From DATJGF01 sp035495315 (lineage in GTDB: Bacteria > Verrucomicrobiota > Verrucomicrobiia > Limisphaerales > UBA8199), in assembly GCA_035495315.1 (NCBI GenBank), contig DATJGF010000222.1, positions 1-20,825 on the forward strand: a stretch of DNA of 20,825 nucleotides. Reading direction: 5' to 3'. Positions 7,421 to 14,311 of this stretch are shown here, piece by piece (within the stretch, counting starts at the first letter, position 1; every line of letters starts with the position of its first letter). Position numbers and translations under genes: made by a program. The notes under the pieces were generated by a model. That model ran no database searches. It saw only the letters and a program-made list of their open reading frames with translations, and was not told where the DNA came from.

Positions 7421-8870
7421 TCCGCCCTCCTTCACTCCAGGCAAAGCTAAAACTGAACTGTATTGACGGCGGTTGGCCCCGGGTCTGTCCCAAATTGACT
7501 TCGGGAATTTGGCGAACCGTGCGCAGTTGGGCGACGGTTTTGAGGAGGGCGCCGTAGTCGCGTGCCACGCCGGTGCACGTCACCGTTCCTAAATCCCTGA
7601 TCTCGACGGTTTTTGCCGTCACGCTGCCATCGTCCGGGAAAGCCTGGGCGAGGCTTCGCAAGATCGTCAGACCCCGGATATTGTCATCGAACCAGGGGCG
7701 GAATTGTTTGATCCGAGCATTAGCATCCTCTAGCTCACGAACCGGGCGCTTAATGGCCGCCCACTGCTTTTCCAAGCGCCAGAGTTGCCAAGTCTGAAAC
7801 AGAAAAGCGCCTCCGACAAGCAGCCCGAGCGCGGCGGCAGCAATTCCAGCCTGTTGCAGTCTGCCCGAGGAATAGCGAGAGGCAAATTGGTGCCACGCTG
7901 TCACTCGCGGCGGCAAGAACTCCAGCGTGGTGCGATGTTCAGCCAGTTGTGCAATGGCAAGACTAACCGCCGGAGACACCGGTGTGTTGGCGGGGATCTG
8001 AACGCCAAATTGCATCGCGGGATAATGCGTTACCAGCTCGAATTCCAGCCCTAACGCTTCCAACCTCAGTTCGAGCTCGTCGGTAAGTTGTTGTCCCAGA
8101 TCGCGGGGACCGAAAACGCGAACACGCCGTACCGAGGCGCGGATGGCTGCAGGCAACTGGGCCAGGGTGATACGGGCTTCGCGCGCAATAACGTCCGCGT
8201 GCAGCCGGCGTTGGCCACCATCCGTATCGATCATTCCTTCCAGGGTCCGCAAGGCGGCGATCCCTTCATCGCAACTAATCTGCAACCCGACATGGTTCTC
8301 ACCGATGGCAAATGCCAGCACGCCATTCGATGCATCTGATTTAGGTGGCTGCAACGCCGCAAGCCCAAGAGAAAAACTGACCGGTTTGAGCTGCGCCCCG
8401 CGCAAGACAGCCTCCAGCGAATCAACCTGCGCCCGAGGAATTCCGATGAGTGTCGCATGAGCCTCCCCCGGACTTGCCTGGTAACGCGAGGTCGCGACCA
8501 TCAGCGTCGAGACGTCACAGGGAAAGCTGCGTTCGGCTTCGATTTGGAGAAAGCTGGCGACGTCGGCTTCAGGAATTTGAGGTATGTGGGTATGGACGGT
8601 CAGCGCCCAGCGCAACGGGAGCCCCACGACGCAACGCCGTTCACGGACGCCGGCGCCGGTGAGGCAATTGCGGATCTCGCGTCCGACCAACTCCGCATCA
8701 TTAGTCATCGGGTCCAGAGAGAGCGTTGCCGCGAATGCCTTTTCCACCTGCACAGCGCCATTGGTACGACGCAAAACGACACCGTCCAGGCGGCTGCCGT
8801 CCAGTGTCAGACCGAGAATTGTCGAACCGCGCTGCTTTTGCAGTCGTTCCAGGTTAAAACGAGCATTCAT
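7410..8870 (-). CDS. gspL: GspL-like protein (PilM-like ATPase-fold plus PilN-like segment)
   Basis: A 486-residue inner-membrane platform protein. Residues 1-320 form an actin-like cytoplasmic domain as in PilM and the GspL N-terminus (STILGLTLDGSRLDGVVLRR near the start; RCVVGLPLRWALTVHTHIP; an EAERSFPCDVSTLMVA segment). A single membrane helix lies at about 340-357 (AGIAAAALGLLVGGAFLF). It is followed by a coiled-coil region and a periplasmic ferredoxin-like domain (VTAKTVEIRDLGTVTCTGVA) as in PilN. The single chain is equivalent to PilM fused to PilN, which is what GspL is. It should recruit the GspE ATPase and pair with GspM. The ATG directly abuts the gspK stop (TGAATG), implying translational coupling. 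Confidence 0.85.
   Translation of the reverse strand: MNARFNLERLQKQRGSTILGLTLDGSRLDGVVLRRTNGAVQVEKAFAATLSLDPMTNDAELVGREIRNCLTGAGVRERRCVVGLPLRWALTVHTHIPQIPEADVASFLQIEAERSFPCDVSTLMVATSRYQASPGEAHATLIGIPRAQVDSLEAVLRGAQLKPVSFSLGLAALQPPKSDASNGVLAFAIGENHVGLQISCDEGIAALRTLEGMIDTDGGQRRLHADVIAREARITLAQLPAAIRASVRRVRVFGPRDLGQQLTDELELRLEALGLEFELVTHYPAMQFGVQIPANTPVSPAVSLAIAQLAEHRTTLEFLPPRVTAWHQFASRYSSGRLQQAGIAAAALGLLVGGAFLFQTWQLWRLEKQWAAIKRPVRELEDANARIKQFRPWFDDNIRGLTILRSLAQAFPDDGSVTAKTVEIRDLGTVTCTGVARDYGALLKTVAQLRTVRQIPEVNLGQTRGQPPSIQFSFSFAWSEGGRNAN
7426..7430 (-). promoter_or_regulatory. strong ribosome binding site fixing the gspM start
   Basis: On the minus strand GGAGG sits five bases before the ATG at 7420, inside the end of the gspL coding region. 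It is one of the best Shine-Dalgarno matches in the operon and decides between two in-frame starts. Confidence 0.75.
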
Positions 8871-10340
8871 TCAAGATTTCTTAGTCAGGAGCCAATCCTG
8901 GCGCGCATAACGTCCCAAAGCCCAGCCCAAGTGGCTCAAGTCTTGCCGGTAAATCACCTGTGGCTTGCCGGTGCTGGTATCGAAAATGAATTTCACGCGG
9001 CGATAGCCTCGTCCGAAAGGCCCAAGTGCCGCGATGTCGGCGGTGAATTGGTAACTTTGTGTTGTGATGTAATCTCCCGCGACGGCCAATGCACTGGCGG
9101 TGGAGCTACTGGCACCCAGGGCGTCCGGCACCCAGGCAATCGAGGTGAGCCTCGTCGGATTTTGTCGCCGGTAATTTACCAACTGCTGCGCCAAATCCGC
9201 ACTGAACCCCGGCAAACACGCCAGGACAGCCGCGGGCGCAGTGTTCACGTTGACTCGTCCTTGGATGTAAGTTCCCGTTGCGACCGTGATACTGTTGGCA
9301 ATTAATGCGAACTCGTCAGCGCTTAGGCCACTGGCCATATAAAACTGCAGCGGGCTGGCGAATCGCCTCGGGGCAGGTGGCGGAGGCGGACGTCCGCCTC
9401 CGGGCCGCGGTCCGCCACCCGGTTGGTTGGCGATTAGGCCGAGCGCGGTGGCGACGGCGGTATATCGAGCGGAACTCAGATTGGTTTGCAACAGATTAAT
9501 CAGATCAGCGCTGGTACTGCTGACCAGGCTGATGCTGACGCGCGCGGTGCCGTTGCTTTGGGTGTTGGGTTCACGGCTGTAAACCGTCACGTACTCCAGG
9601 ATGCCGGGATCAATCCAATTATTGCGATTGGTATCGCTTTCGCTGGGATCCAGCGCTCCGTTTCGGTTGAAATCCTCACCCAAGAGAGTTCCCAAATCAC
9701 TTGGATAAACAAGGCGCAGCTCATCGGTCGTCTCAAATGGGGAATTCTTGCAAATGTAAGGAGGTTGAAATTGTGAATAGATGGTTGGGCCGTCGCCGTT
9801 GGCCGAGACCGCACCGTTGGTATCGCGCCAATCAACGATATTAGCCGCCAGTTCGGGAGTCATATTCGTCAGCAGCGCGAGGTTATCTACCGTGACGTTG
9901 TTCAAATTCAATTTGGAGCCTTCATCAACCAAACCGAAGAAAACCTCGTCAGGCTGGACCTGGTAATCGCCGGGGCGCCCAATTAGCCAGAAATGGGCAT
10001 CGCCGACCGGCACCGCCTGACTACGGTAGCTGGTGAGATCGGGCACCCCACCGTTGGTGCTCGACAAGGCAAGGACAGAAAGGACGTAACGGGCGCCACC
10101 TTCAATGGCCTGGTCGGCGGCAAGACCGGCGATGCCGTTATCCGAAGCGCGCAGTTCGAAAGACATTGAGTTGGCGAAGTAGAGCGCGACGGTCACCAGG
10201 CCGAGGGCGACCCAAAGCACGATGACGAGGATGGAGCCGGAAGATGGCAGGTTGGAAACCTGCGGTACAGCAGAGTGAAACTCTGCGCTACGATAGCACG
10301 CTCGTCCGACTAAGTCATCAATTTGGCGGCGCAATTTCAT
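8871..10340 (-). CDS. gspK: GspK minor pseudopilin
   Basis: A 489-residue protein, longer than typical GspK. I place the start at the ATG at 10340 because it overlaps the gspJ stop as ATGA; an in-frame start at 10496 would lie deep inside gspJ. The leader is 35 residues, much of it encoded by a palindromic repeat (AEFHSAVPQVSNL). The probable cleavage is at SSG|SILVIVLWVALG; GspK normally lacks the Glu5 of other pseudopilins, and so does this one. The periplasmic part has the two helix-hairpin-helix-like GspK segments (DEGSKLNLNNVTVDNLALL near 139; GRVNVNTAPAAVLACLPGF near 361). An EF-hand-like loop DFNRNGALDPSE lies near 223, followed by a second Asp/Asn-rich loop. A Pro/Gly-rich linker sits near 307-326. 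It would cap the tip of the pseudopilus with GspI and GspJ. Confidence 0.9.
   Translation of the reverse strand: MKLRRQIDDLVGRACYRSAEFHSAVPQVSNLPSSGSILVIVLWVALGLVTVALYFANSMSFELRASDNGIAGLAADQAIEGGARYVLSVLALSSTNGGVPDLTSYRSQAVPVGDAHFWLIGRPGDYQVQPDEVFFGLVDEGSKLNLNNVTVDNLALLTNMTPELAANIVDWRDTNGAVSANGDGPTIYSQFQPPYICKNSPFETTDELRLVYPSDLGTLLGEDFNRNGALDPSESDTNRNNWIDPGILEYVTVYSREPNTQSNGTARVSISLVSSTSADLINLLQTNLSSARYTAVATALGLIANQPGGGPRPGGGRPPPPPAPRRFASPLQFYMASGLSADEFALIANSITVATGTYIQGRVNVNTAPAAVLACLPGFSADLAQQLVNYRRQNPTRLTSIAWVPDALGASSSTASALAVAGDYITTQSYQFTADIAALGPFGRGYRRVKFIFDTSTGKPQVIYRQDLSHLGWALGRYARQDWLLTKKS
10247..10286. repeat. 40-nt double-hairpin repeat inside the gspK leader
   Basis: One unit: a 17-nt hairpin (GCAGGTT/AACCTGC), a 6-nt spacer and a 17-nt hairpin (GCAGAGT/ACTCTGC). 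It is identical over its whole length to the unit at 4307-4346, in the same orientation, and is read in the same frame on the minus strand. It encodes residues of the prepilin leader just before the membrane helix of GspK. Confidence 0.9.
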
Positions 10341-11179
10341 TGATTGGTGACCGACATCGAGTCCAGAAGGACCACCATCTGCAGCGGTTGGGTAATACCT
10401 CGACTGGGACCTTCGCTTGAGGCGAGTTGCACGCTGACGCGCACCGCGCGCGGCAGGCCGGTGTCCCCAGCCGTTGTATCCCAGGTATCGCGCCATTGAG
10501 TTCCGTCAAAATAGGAGAAATCGAGATTCTCAATGTTGCCGGCCAGGCGCTGAACTTCTGTGGCTTGTGTTGCGGTGGCCAGCAGGTTGCGATTGATTGT
10601 TCGTACGAGGTCCTTGCCGTAGGAACGAGCAGGGTCCAACGGGTCCATTAGTTGGTAATTAACCTCTTGAATATCACCCCAAGGCGAGTCGTCGCTCAAA
10701 GCCCCGGTCGAGGTGAAAAAATCCAAGCCGGGATTTTGCGAGCCGAGGGTGTTCACGACTGCTCCCTTGCCCGTGGTCGAACTGGAACGTGATCCAGGCC
10801 CACCGCCCGCGCCACCACTGCGGAAATCGCCCTTCAACACGCCGCCCGGCGCAACGGCATTCTGCAAATCGTGTCGCAGTAAAGCCAGGCCATGCGTAAG
10901 AGGTCGGGACGACTCCACAGCATCAGAGGTTTTTTGCCGCAAGCGCAGCGCGGCGAAAAACGCAGTGTTCATCGCGACAAGGACGATGGCGAAAATGCCG
11001 ATGGCAAGGATTACCTCGATGAGTGTGAAGCCGGTCCCATGGGCGTCCTCACCTGCGAGTTCACCGTGGCGTCCCGCCCGGCGATGGCGGGGTTCTACTG
11101 GCGAGACGCGGCGGCAACTCGCTGAGGATGCGCGGGCTACGGGAGCCATCTGTGCTACGATGATTTGAGCGAGCTTCAT
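10337..11179 (-). CDS. gspJ: GspJ minor pseudopilin
   Basis: A 280-residue type IV prepilin-like protein. The prepilin peptidase site is HGTG|FTLIEVILAIGIF, with cleavage after Gly50 and the conserved Glu at +5, followed by the hydrophobic helix. The leader of 50 residues is very long (usual is about 6-20), Arg/Ala/His-rich and encoded by an imperfect inverted repeat. No later ATG lies between residue 11 and the cleavage site. The mature domain matches GspJ in length and in segments such as LALLRHDLQNAV and IENLDFSYFDGTQWRDTWD, the latter close to the family's YYDG.W...W pattern. A Gly/Ser-rich insertion occurs near 117-135. The start overlaps the gspI stop by four bases, and the stop overlaps gspK. 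It would form part of the tip complex. Confidence 0.9.
   Translation of the reverse strand: MKLAQIIVAQMAPVARASSASCRRVSPVEPRHRRAGRHGELAGEDAHGTGFTLIEVILAIGIFAIVLVAMNTAFFAALRLRQKTSDAVESSRPLTHGLALLRHDLQNAVAPGGVLKGDFRSGGAGGGPGSRSSSTTGKGAVVNTLGSQNPGLDFFTSTGALSDDSPWGDIQEVNYQLMDPLDPARSYGKDLVRTINRNLLATATQATEVQRLAGNIENLDFSYFDGTQWRDTWDTTAGDTGLPRAVRVSVQLASSEGPSRGITQPLQMVVLLDSMSVTNQ
11044..11132. repeat. imperfect nested inverted repeat in the gspJ leader
   Basis: Outer arms at 11044-11061 and 11116-11132 share TCCTCA and GCGAGTT on one side with their complements on the other, differing by a 3-base insertion. Inner arms CGTCCCGCC (11070-11078) and GGCGAGACG (11100-11108) pair in 8 of 9 positions. GC-rich and fully inside the region encoding the long GspJ leader. 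It looks like a degenerate dispersed element of a different family from the 40-nt units. Confidence 0.5.
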
Positions 11180-11661
11180 TGGGACGAATTGACGAGGGTG
11201 CTCAAGCGCACCGAATAGTCCCGGTCTTGGACGGCGTAGTTCACTTCCACCGATAGAAGATTCATTGTAACCTGGTTGGCAGTGAACTGGTTGACCTGGG
11301 GTTGGCCGCCGGCAAGCTGACCAGATGACGCGGTCCCGGAGGCGAGCAGATTAGTGTTGGGTTGGTTCCAAACCTCGTTATGCAACGCCCAACGGTACTG
11401 CCGAGTTCCCTCAATCACGGTGCCCACCTGACTGGCATTCCAATTCGTCGTCGCGACACTCTCGTTGAGGACGCGTTCGGCGACGCGCGCGGCTTCGGTT
11501 TTGCGCTGTGCAACCTCTCCGGCAAGGCTGGCGATGCGCAGTGCCTGAACAGCCATCGGGATCACGATCGCCATAAACAGCAAGGCCGCTAAGACTTCGG
11601 CCAGCGTGAACCCGCGGTTGCAAAAGTGCTCTGAATTATTCGAATTCTTTGCGAATCTCAT
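11176..11661 (-). CDS. gspI: GspI minor pseudopilin
   Basis: A 161-residue minor pseudopilin. The leader is 17 residues and the cleavage site is CNRG|FTLAEVLAALLFMAIVIPMAVQAL, with Glu at +5, typical of GspI. The mature part has the family's mixture of helix and short strands (VAERVLNESVA, GTRQYRWALHNEVW, NLLSVEVNYAVQDRDYSVRLSTLV). Slightly longer than usual GspI owing to a Gly/Gln/Asn-rich loop around 107-130. The only ATG start is at 11661, inside gspH, giving a 26-base overlap; its stop overlaps gspJ by four bases. It is the one minor pseudopilin here whose leader has normal length and no repeat. Confidence 0.9.
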   Translation of the reverse strand: MRFAKNSNNSEHFCNRGFTLAEVLAALLFMAIVIPMAVQALRIASLAGEVAQRKTEAARVAERVLNESVATTNWNASQVGTVIEGTRQYRWALHNEVWNQPNTNLLASGTASSGQLAGGQPQVNQFTANQVTMNLLSVEVNYAVQDRDYSVRLSTLVNSSQ

Positions 11662-12316
11662 AATTCAAATGGTTTGTGCTTTGCGTGAGCCAGAGTGCCC
11701 TCGTGTCTCGATCGATCAGTTTGACGGCCCGGGGACTGGTTTGGTCAATTGTACCATCGGTCAGGAAACGGATCTCCGGCAGGTTGCGAGTATTGGCGCG
11801 GCTCAAAACGCCCGCAGTTGCCAATCCCTTGCCATTCCGTTGTTTCGTCGCCGCGCCGGCAATAATCTCAAGCTGCAAATCGTGATCCATCGTGAAGTCG
11901 ATCGCTTTCGGATCGCGATCATCCCAGCCGGCCTCCTCTTGCAGACCGTAGGTCCGTTGCTCAGCATCGAGCCACAATCGCATTGGGATGCCTTCGGAAA
12001 CTGCGCGGCTTTGGCCGGCATGGGTCAAGGCCAGCAACCGCCGCGCTTCCGAGTCGAGGGTGCGCCCTCGGAAAAAATTGGCCAGCCTCGGTGCGGTAAT
12101 GGCGATCGCGATGACCACGACCGCCATGACGAGGACCAACTCGATGAGGGTGAAGGCGGAGTGAGAAGTGATTCGTGGTTCGTGTTGCGTGTTGCGTGTT
12201 GCGTGTTGCGTGTTACGTGAGACATCAAACGTGAAACGTGAAACGTAAAGACAGCGCCTGGACGCAACTCCAGTGGAGTCGCCCCTAAGCTTGGCCTGTC
12301 CTATTCGCAATCTCAT
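11636..12316 (-). CDS. gspH: GspH minor pseudopilin
   Basis: A 226-residue minor pseudopilin. The helix start is SHSA|FTLIELVLVMAVVVIAIAI, with Glu at +5 but Ala instead of Gly at the -1 position of the predicted cleavage site. The leader is 54 residues, far longer than usual. Part of it is encoded by heptanucleotide tandem repeats that read as the seven-residue peptide repeat RNTQHAT/RNTQHEP. The ATG at 12316 has AGGTG six bases upstream, so this start is well supported. The mature domain (FRGRTLDSEARRLLALTHAGQSRAVSEG, then LPEIRFLTDGTID) matches GspH, which links the tip complex to the GspG shaft. It lies 42 bases after gspG and overlaps gspI by 26 bases. Confidence 0.88.
   Translation of the reverse strand: MRLRIGQAKLRGDSTGVASRRCLYVSRFTFDVSRNTQHATRNTQHEPRITSHSAFTLIELVLVMAVVVIAIAITAPRLANFFRGRTLDSEARRLLALTHAGQSRAVSEGIPMRLWLDAEQRTYGLQEEAGWDDRDPKAIDFTMDHDLQLEIIAGAATKQRNGKGLATAGVLSRANTRNLPEIRFLTDGTIDQTSPRAVKLIDRDTRALWLTQSTNHLNYEIRKEFE
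12181..12215. repeat. heptanucleotide tandem array in the gspH leader
   Basis: Five consecutive 7-base units: four copies of CGTGTTG and one CGTGTTA, preceded by the degenerate unit CGTGGTT. All are inside the coding sequence for the GspH leader. Since 7 is not a multiple of 3, gain or loss of one unit would shift the reading frame of the pseudopilin. Confidence 0.92.
12230..12250. repeat. second heptanucleotide array in the gspH leader
   Basis: Two copies of CGTGAAA followed by the variant CGTAAAG, 14 bases from the end of the CGTGTTG array. Same unit length and same CGTG core, again inside the leader-coding region. Confidence 0.75.
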
Positions 12317-12358
12317 GTTTCACCTGCTTCTGTTTTGTATGCTCTGATCTTGTCCCCA

Positions 12359-12859
12359 TCACTTCTGCTGATCCCAGTTGGTAATATCGTCATCACCGCC
12401 CTCGCGGCCGTCCGGACCCATCGACATCAGATCGAACGAACTGGCGTGGTGTTTGCCCGGGCTTTCATAGATGTAATCATTACCCCAAGGGTCCTTGGGA
12501 ATGCTATCCAGATAAGGGCCGTGCCAGTTAGAGGCATCACGAGGCTTCTGCACCAGATCCAACAGGCCATTGCGCCCCTTTGGATAGTAGCCATTGTCGA
12601 CCTCGAACATATCCAGCGCCGTCTTGAAGGCTGAAATCTGTGTGATCGTTGCTTTGATGCGCGCATCCTGGCCGCGGTTCGCCATTTTGGGCACGACGAT
12701 CGCCGCGAGCACCCCCAGGATCATCAGCACCAGGAGCATTTCCACCAGAGTGAAGCCGCGGGCTTTGACGCGATCGAGTCGGCGCAGGCGCGCTTCGGAT
12801 GAAGCCCGAAGGCTTCGGGATCCGCGTATCAAATTTGAGGTCAGGTGTCGTGTTTTCAT
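12359..12859 (-). CDS. gspG: GspG major pseudopilin
   Basis: A 166-residue protein, the main subunit of the pseudopilus. The prepilin site is KARG|FTLVEMLLVLMILGVLAAIVVPKM, with cleavage after Gly35 and Glu at +5. The mature part of about 131 residues has all GspG hallmarks: IKATITQISAFKTALDMFEV, DNGYYP, the segment HGPYLDSIPKDPWGNDYIY, and the C-terminal calcium-binding loop MGPDGREGGDDDITNW. The 35-residue leader is basic, longer than usual, and includes a perfect palindrome. The gene follows gspF after 189 bases that carry a repeat pair, and no clear Shine-Dalgarno precedes the ATG. Confidence 0.96.
   Translation of the reverse strand: MKTRHLTSNLIRGSRSLRASSEARLRRLDRVKARGFTLVEMLLVLMILGVLAAIVVPKMANRGQDARIKATITQISAFKTALDMFEVDNGYYPKGRNGLLDLVQKPRDASNWHGPYLDSIPKDPWGNDYIYESPGKHHASSFDLMSMGPDGREGGDDDITNWDQQK
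12805..12819. repeat. perfect palindrome in the gspG leader
   Basis: CCCGAAG and CTTCGGG form 7-bp arms around a single central base, within the sequence coding the basic GspG leader. Shorter than the 40-nt units and of different sequence. Confidence 0.55.
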
Positions 12860-12897
12860 TTATGTCGCGATTAGTTGTGGCGGTGCAGGCAAGTAAC

Positions 12898-13012
12898 GCA
12901 GAGTTTCACTCTGCTGTACCGCAGATTTTTAATCTGCCCAGGCAGGGATACTCTCGAATTATCCAAACCAATGCCGATTGGAAATCGGCGATACAGCAGA
13001 GTGAAACTCTGC
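12898..13012. repeat. intergenic inverted pair of 40-nt double-hairpin repeats (gspF-gspG gap)
   Basis: Left unit 12898-12937: hairpin GCAGAGT/ACTCTGC, a 6-nt spacer, hairpin GCAGATT/AATCTGC. Right unit 12973-13012, inverted: hairpin GCCGATT/AATCGGC, a 6-nt spacer, hairpin GCAGAGT/ACTCTGC. A 35-base centre separates them. The block fills most of the 189-base gap between gspF and gspG and would be transcribed as a large structured RNA. It could act as an attenuator, processing site or mRNA stabiliser between platform and pseudopilin genes; that role is inference. Confidence 0.9.
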
Positions 13013-13048
13013 GCTGCGTGGCGTTGGATAGTGCTCAAGTTCACGAAA

Positions 13049-14302
13049 TCACTTGATATGTTCTTGCAACGAGAAGATCGGCAGGACCATCCCGATAAAG
13101 ATCGTGCCGATAAAACCGGCGATGAGGAATAGCATCAACGGTTCTGCGAGTGACACGGCGGTCTTGAGTTCGCGGTCGAGGTCCCCTTCGGTGACGTTGG
13201 CGATGCGGATGAGTTCCTGGTCGAGTTTTCCGCTCTCCTCGGCAACCGAGATCATCTCAAGCACCGAACTGGGAAACAGTCCGCGGCAATCGGCGAGGCT
13301 GGCACCCAGTTGGCCGCCTTGTTGGACCCGCTCGATCGACTGAGCGACGGCATCAACCAGGATTTGATTTCCGATCGACTTGCGCGCGACATTCAAGCCC
13401 TGGACCAACGGCACACCTGCGGCGAGCAGTGTACCCAACATCCGGCAAAAACGCGCCATCGCGAATTGCGCCACCAGCGAACCAATAATAGGCGCGCGCA
13501 GGATTAATCCTTCCCAGGTGCGGCGCCCTTTGGGGGACAAAAACCAAGTCCGGACAAAGAAGATGGCCAGGACGATACCGCCGCCGACGAACAGGCCGTA
13601 GGACCGCACGATACGGCTCGCGCCAATGATGACCTGGGTTAACCAGGGCAGCGAGGCTCCGAATCCCGTGAAGATGCTCTGGAAGCGGGGGATAAAAAAC
13701 GTCAGCAGAAAGATCAATACGCCAATGGCCAGTACGAACAAGATCGCGGGATACAGCATTGCGGTGCTGACTTTGGAACGGAGCTCTTTCTCACGGGATT
13801 GAAAGTCAGCGATCTGAGCCAGCACCAGGTCGAGGAATCCGCCGGTTTCGCCAGCCTGTACCATCGCCGTATAAACGCGCGGGAACACTTGAGGGGAGCG
13901 CGCCATCGCGTCGGCTAATGACATGCCGTCGATAACCAGGCCGTGAATTTCTTTCCATTTTTCTGCAGCAGCCGGGGTGGAGGCCTCTTTGTGCAGAATG
14001 GTCAGCGCGCGGCTGAGCGGCACGCCCGCTGCCAACAGGCTCGAAAGCAGGCGTGTGAAATTCTCTAAGGCCCGGCCCGAAACCTTCGGTGTCCTTTTAA
14101 ACAGGGTCAAGGACCCCAATGCGGCGTTAACGCCTGCGCCACCGCTGCTCGCTTTCGAGGATGCAGCCTTTTCGAGGACGCTGATCGGCCGCAAACCCAA
14201 GCCTTCCATTTGGCGAAACGCTTCCGGTCGGCCAGCAGCTTCGAGCTGCCCCTCCGCAATGGCACCGTCAGCTTGCAACGCTCTATATTGAAACAAGGCC
14301 AT
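13049..14302 (-). CDS. gspF: GspF inner-membrane platform protein
   Basis: A 417-residue polytopic protein that forms the core of the inner-membrane platform and contacts GspE. Residues 1-40 start with MALFQYRALQADGAIAEGQL, typical of GspF/PilC. Two homologous cytoplasmic domains follow: FTRLLSSLLAAGVPLSRALTIL near 82 and FCRMLGTLLAAGVPLVQGLNVA near 286. There are three membrane helices, at about 187-204 (AILFVLAIGVLIFLLTFF), 236-250 (YGLFVGGGIVLAIFF) and about 386-408 (MLFLIAGFIGTIFIGMVLP). Conserved QAGETGG and AEESGKL motifs are present. I chose the ATG at 14302; an in-frame TTG six bases earlier is less likely. It begins 9 bases after the gspE stop. Confidence 0.96.
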   Translation of the reverse strand: MALFQYRALQADGAIAEGQLEAAGRPEAFRQMEGLGLRPISVLEKAASSKASSGGAGVNAALGSLTLFKRTPKVSGRALENFTRLLSSLLAAGVPLSRALTILHKEASTPAAAEKWKEIHGLVIDGMSLADAMARSPQVFPRVYTAMVQAGETGGFLDLVLAQIADFQSREKELRSKVSTAMLYPAILFVLAIGVLIFLLTFFIPRFQSIFTGFGASLPWLTQVIIGASRIVRSYGLFVGGGIVLAIFFVRTWFLSPKGRRTWEGLILRAPIIGSLVAQFAMARFCRMLGTLLAAGVPLVQGLNVARKSIGNQILVDAVAQSIERVQQGGQLGASLADCRGLFPSSVLEMISVAEESGKLDQELIRIANVTEGDLDRELKTAVSLAEPLMLFLIAGFIGTIFIGMVLPIFSLQEHIK

Positions 14303-14311
14303 GGGCAAGGC

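Noticed and set aside
8457..9305. Long rightward open frame of 282 codons opposite gspL and gspK
   Set aside because: It spans the junction of two well-supported genes on the other strand and has no domain or plausible start context.
10341..10496. Upstream in-frame extension of GspK (52 residues)
   Set aside because: The extension is entirely within gspJ, while the ATG at 10340 forms a standard ATGA overlap with the gspJ stop.
12181..12250. Possible CRISPR array from closely spaced repeats in gspH
   Set aside because: Units are 7 bases, directly adjacent with no spacers, and lie inside a coding region; this is a simple tandem repeat.
12799..13056. Rightward open frames over the gspF-gspG gap that encode AEFHSAVPQ-type peptides
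   Set aside because: These are translations of the palindromic repeat itself, on the strand opposite the operon, without start signals or further domain content.
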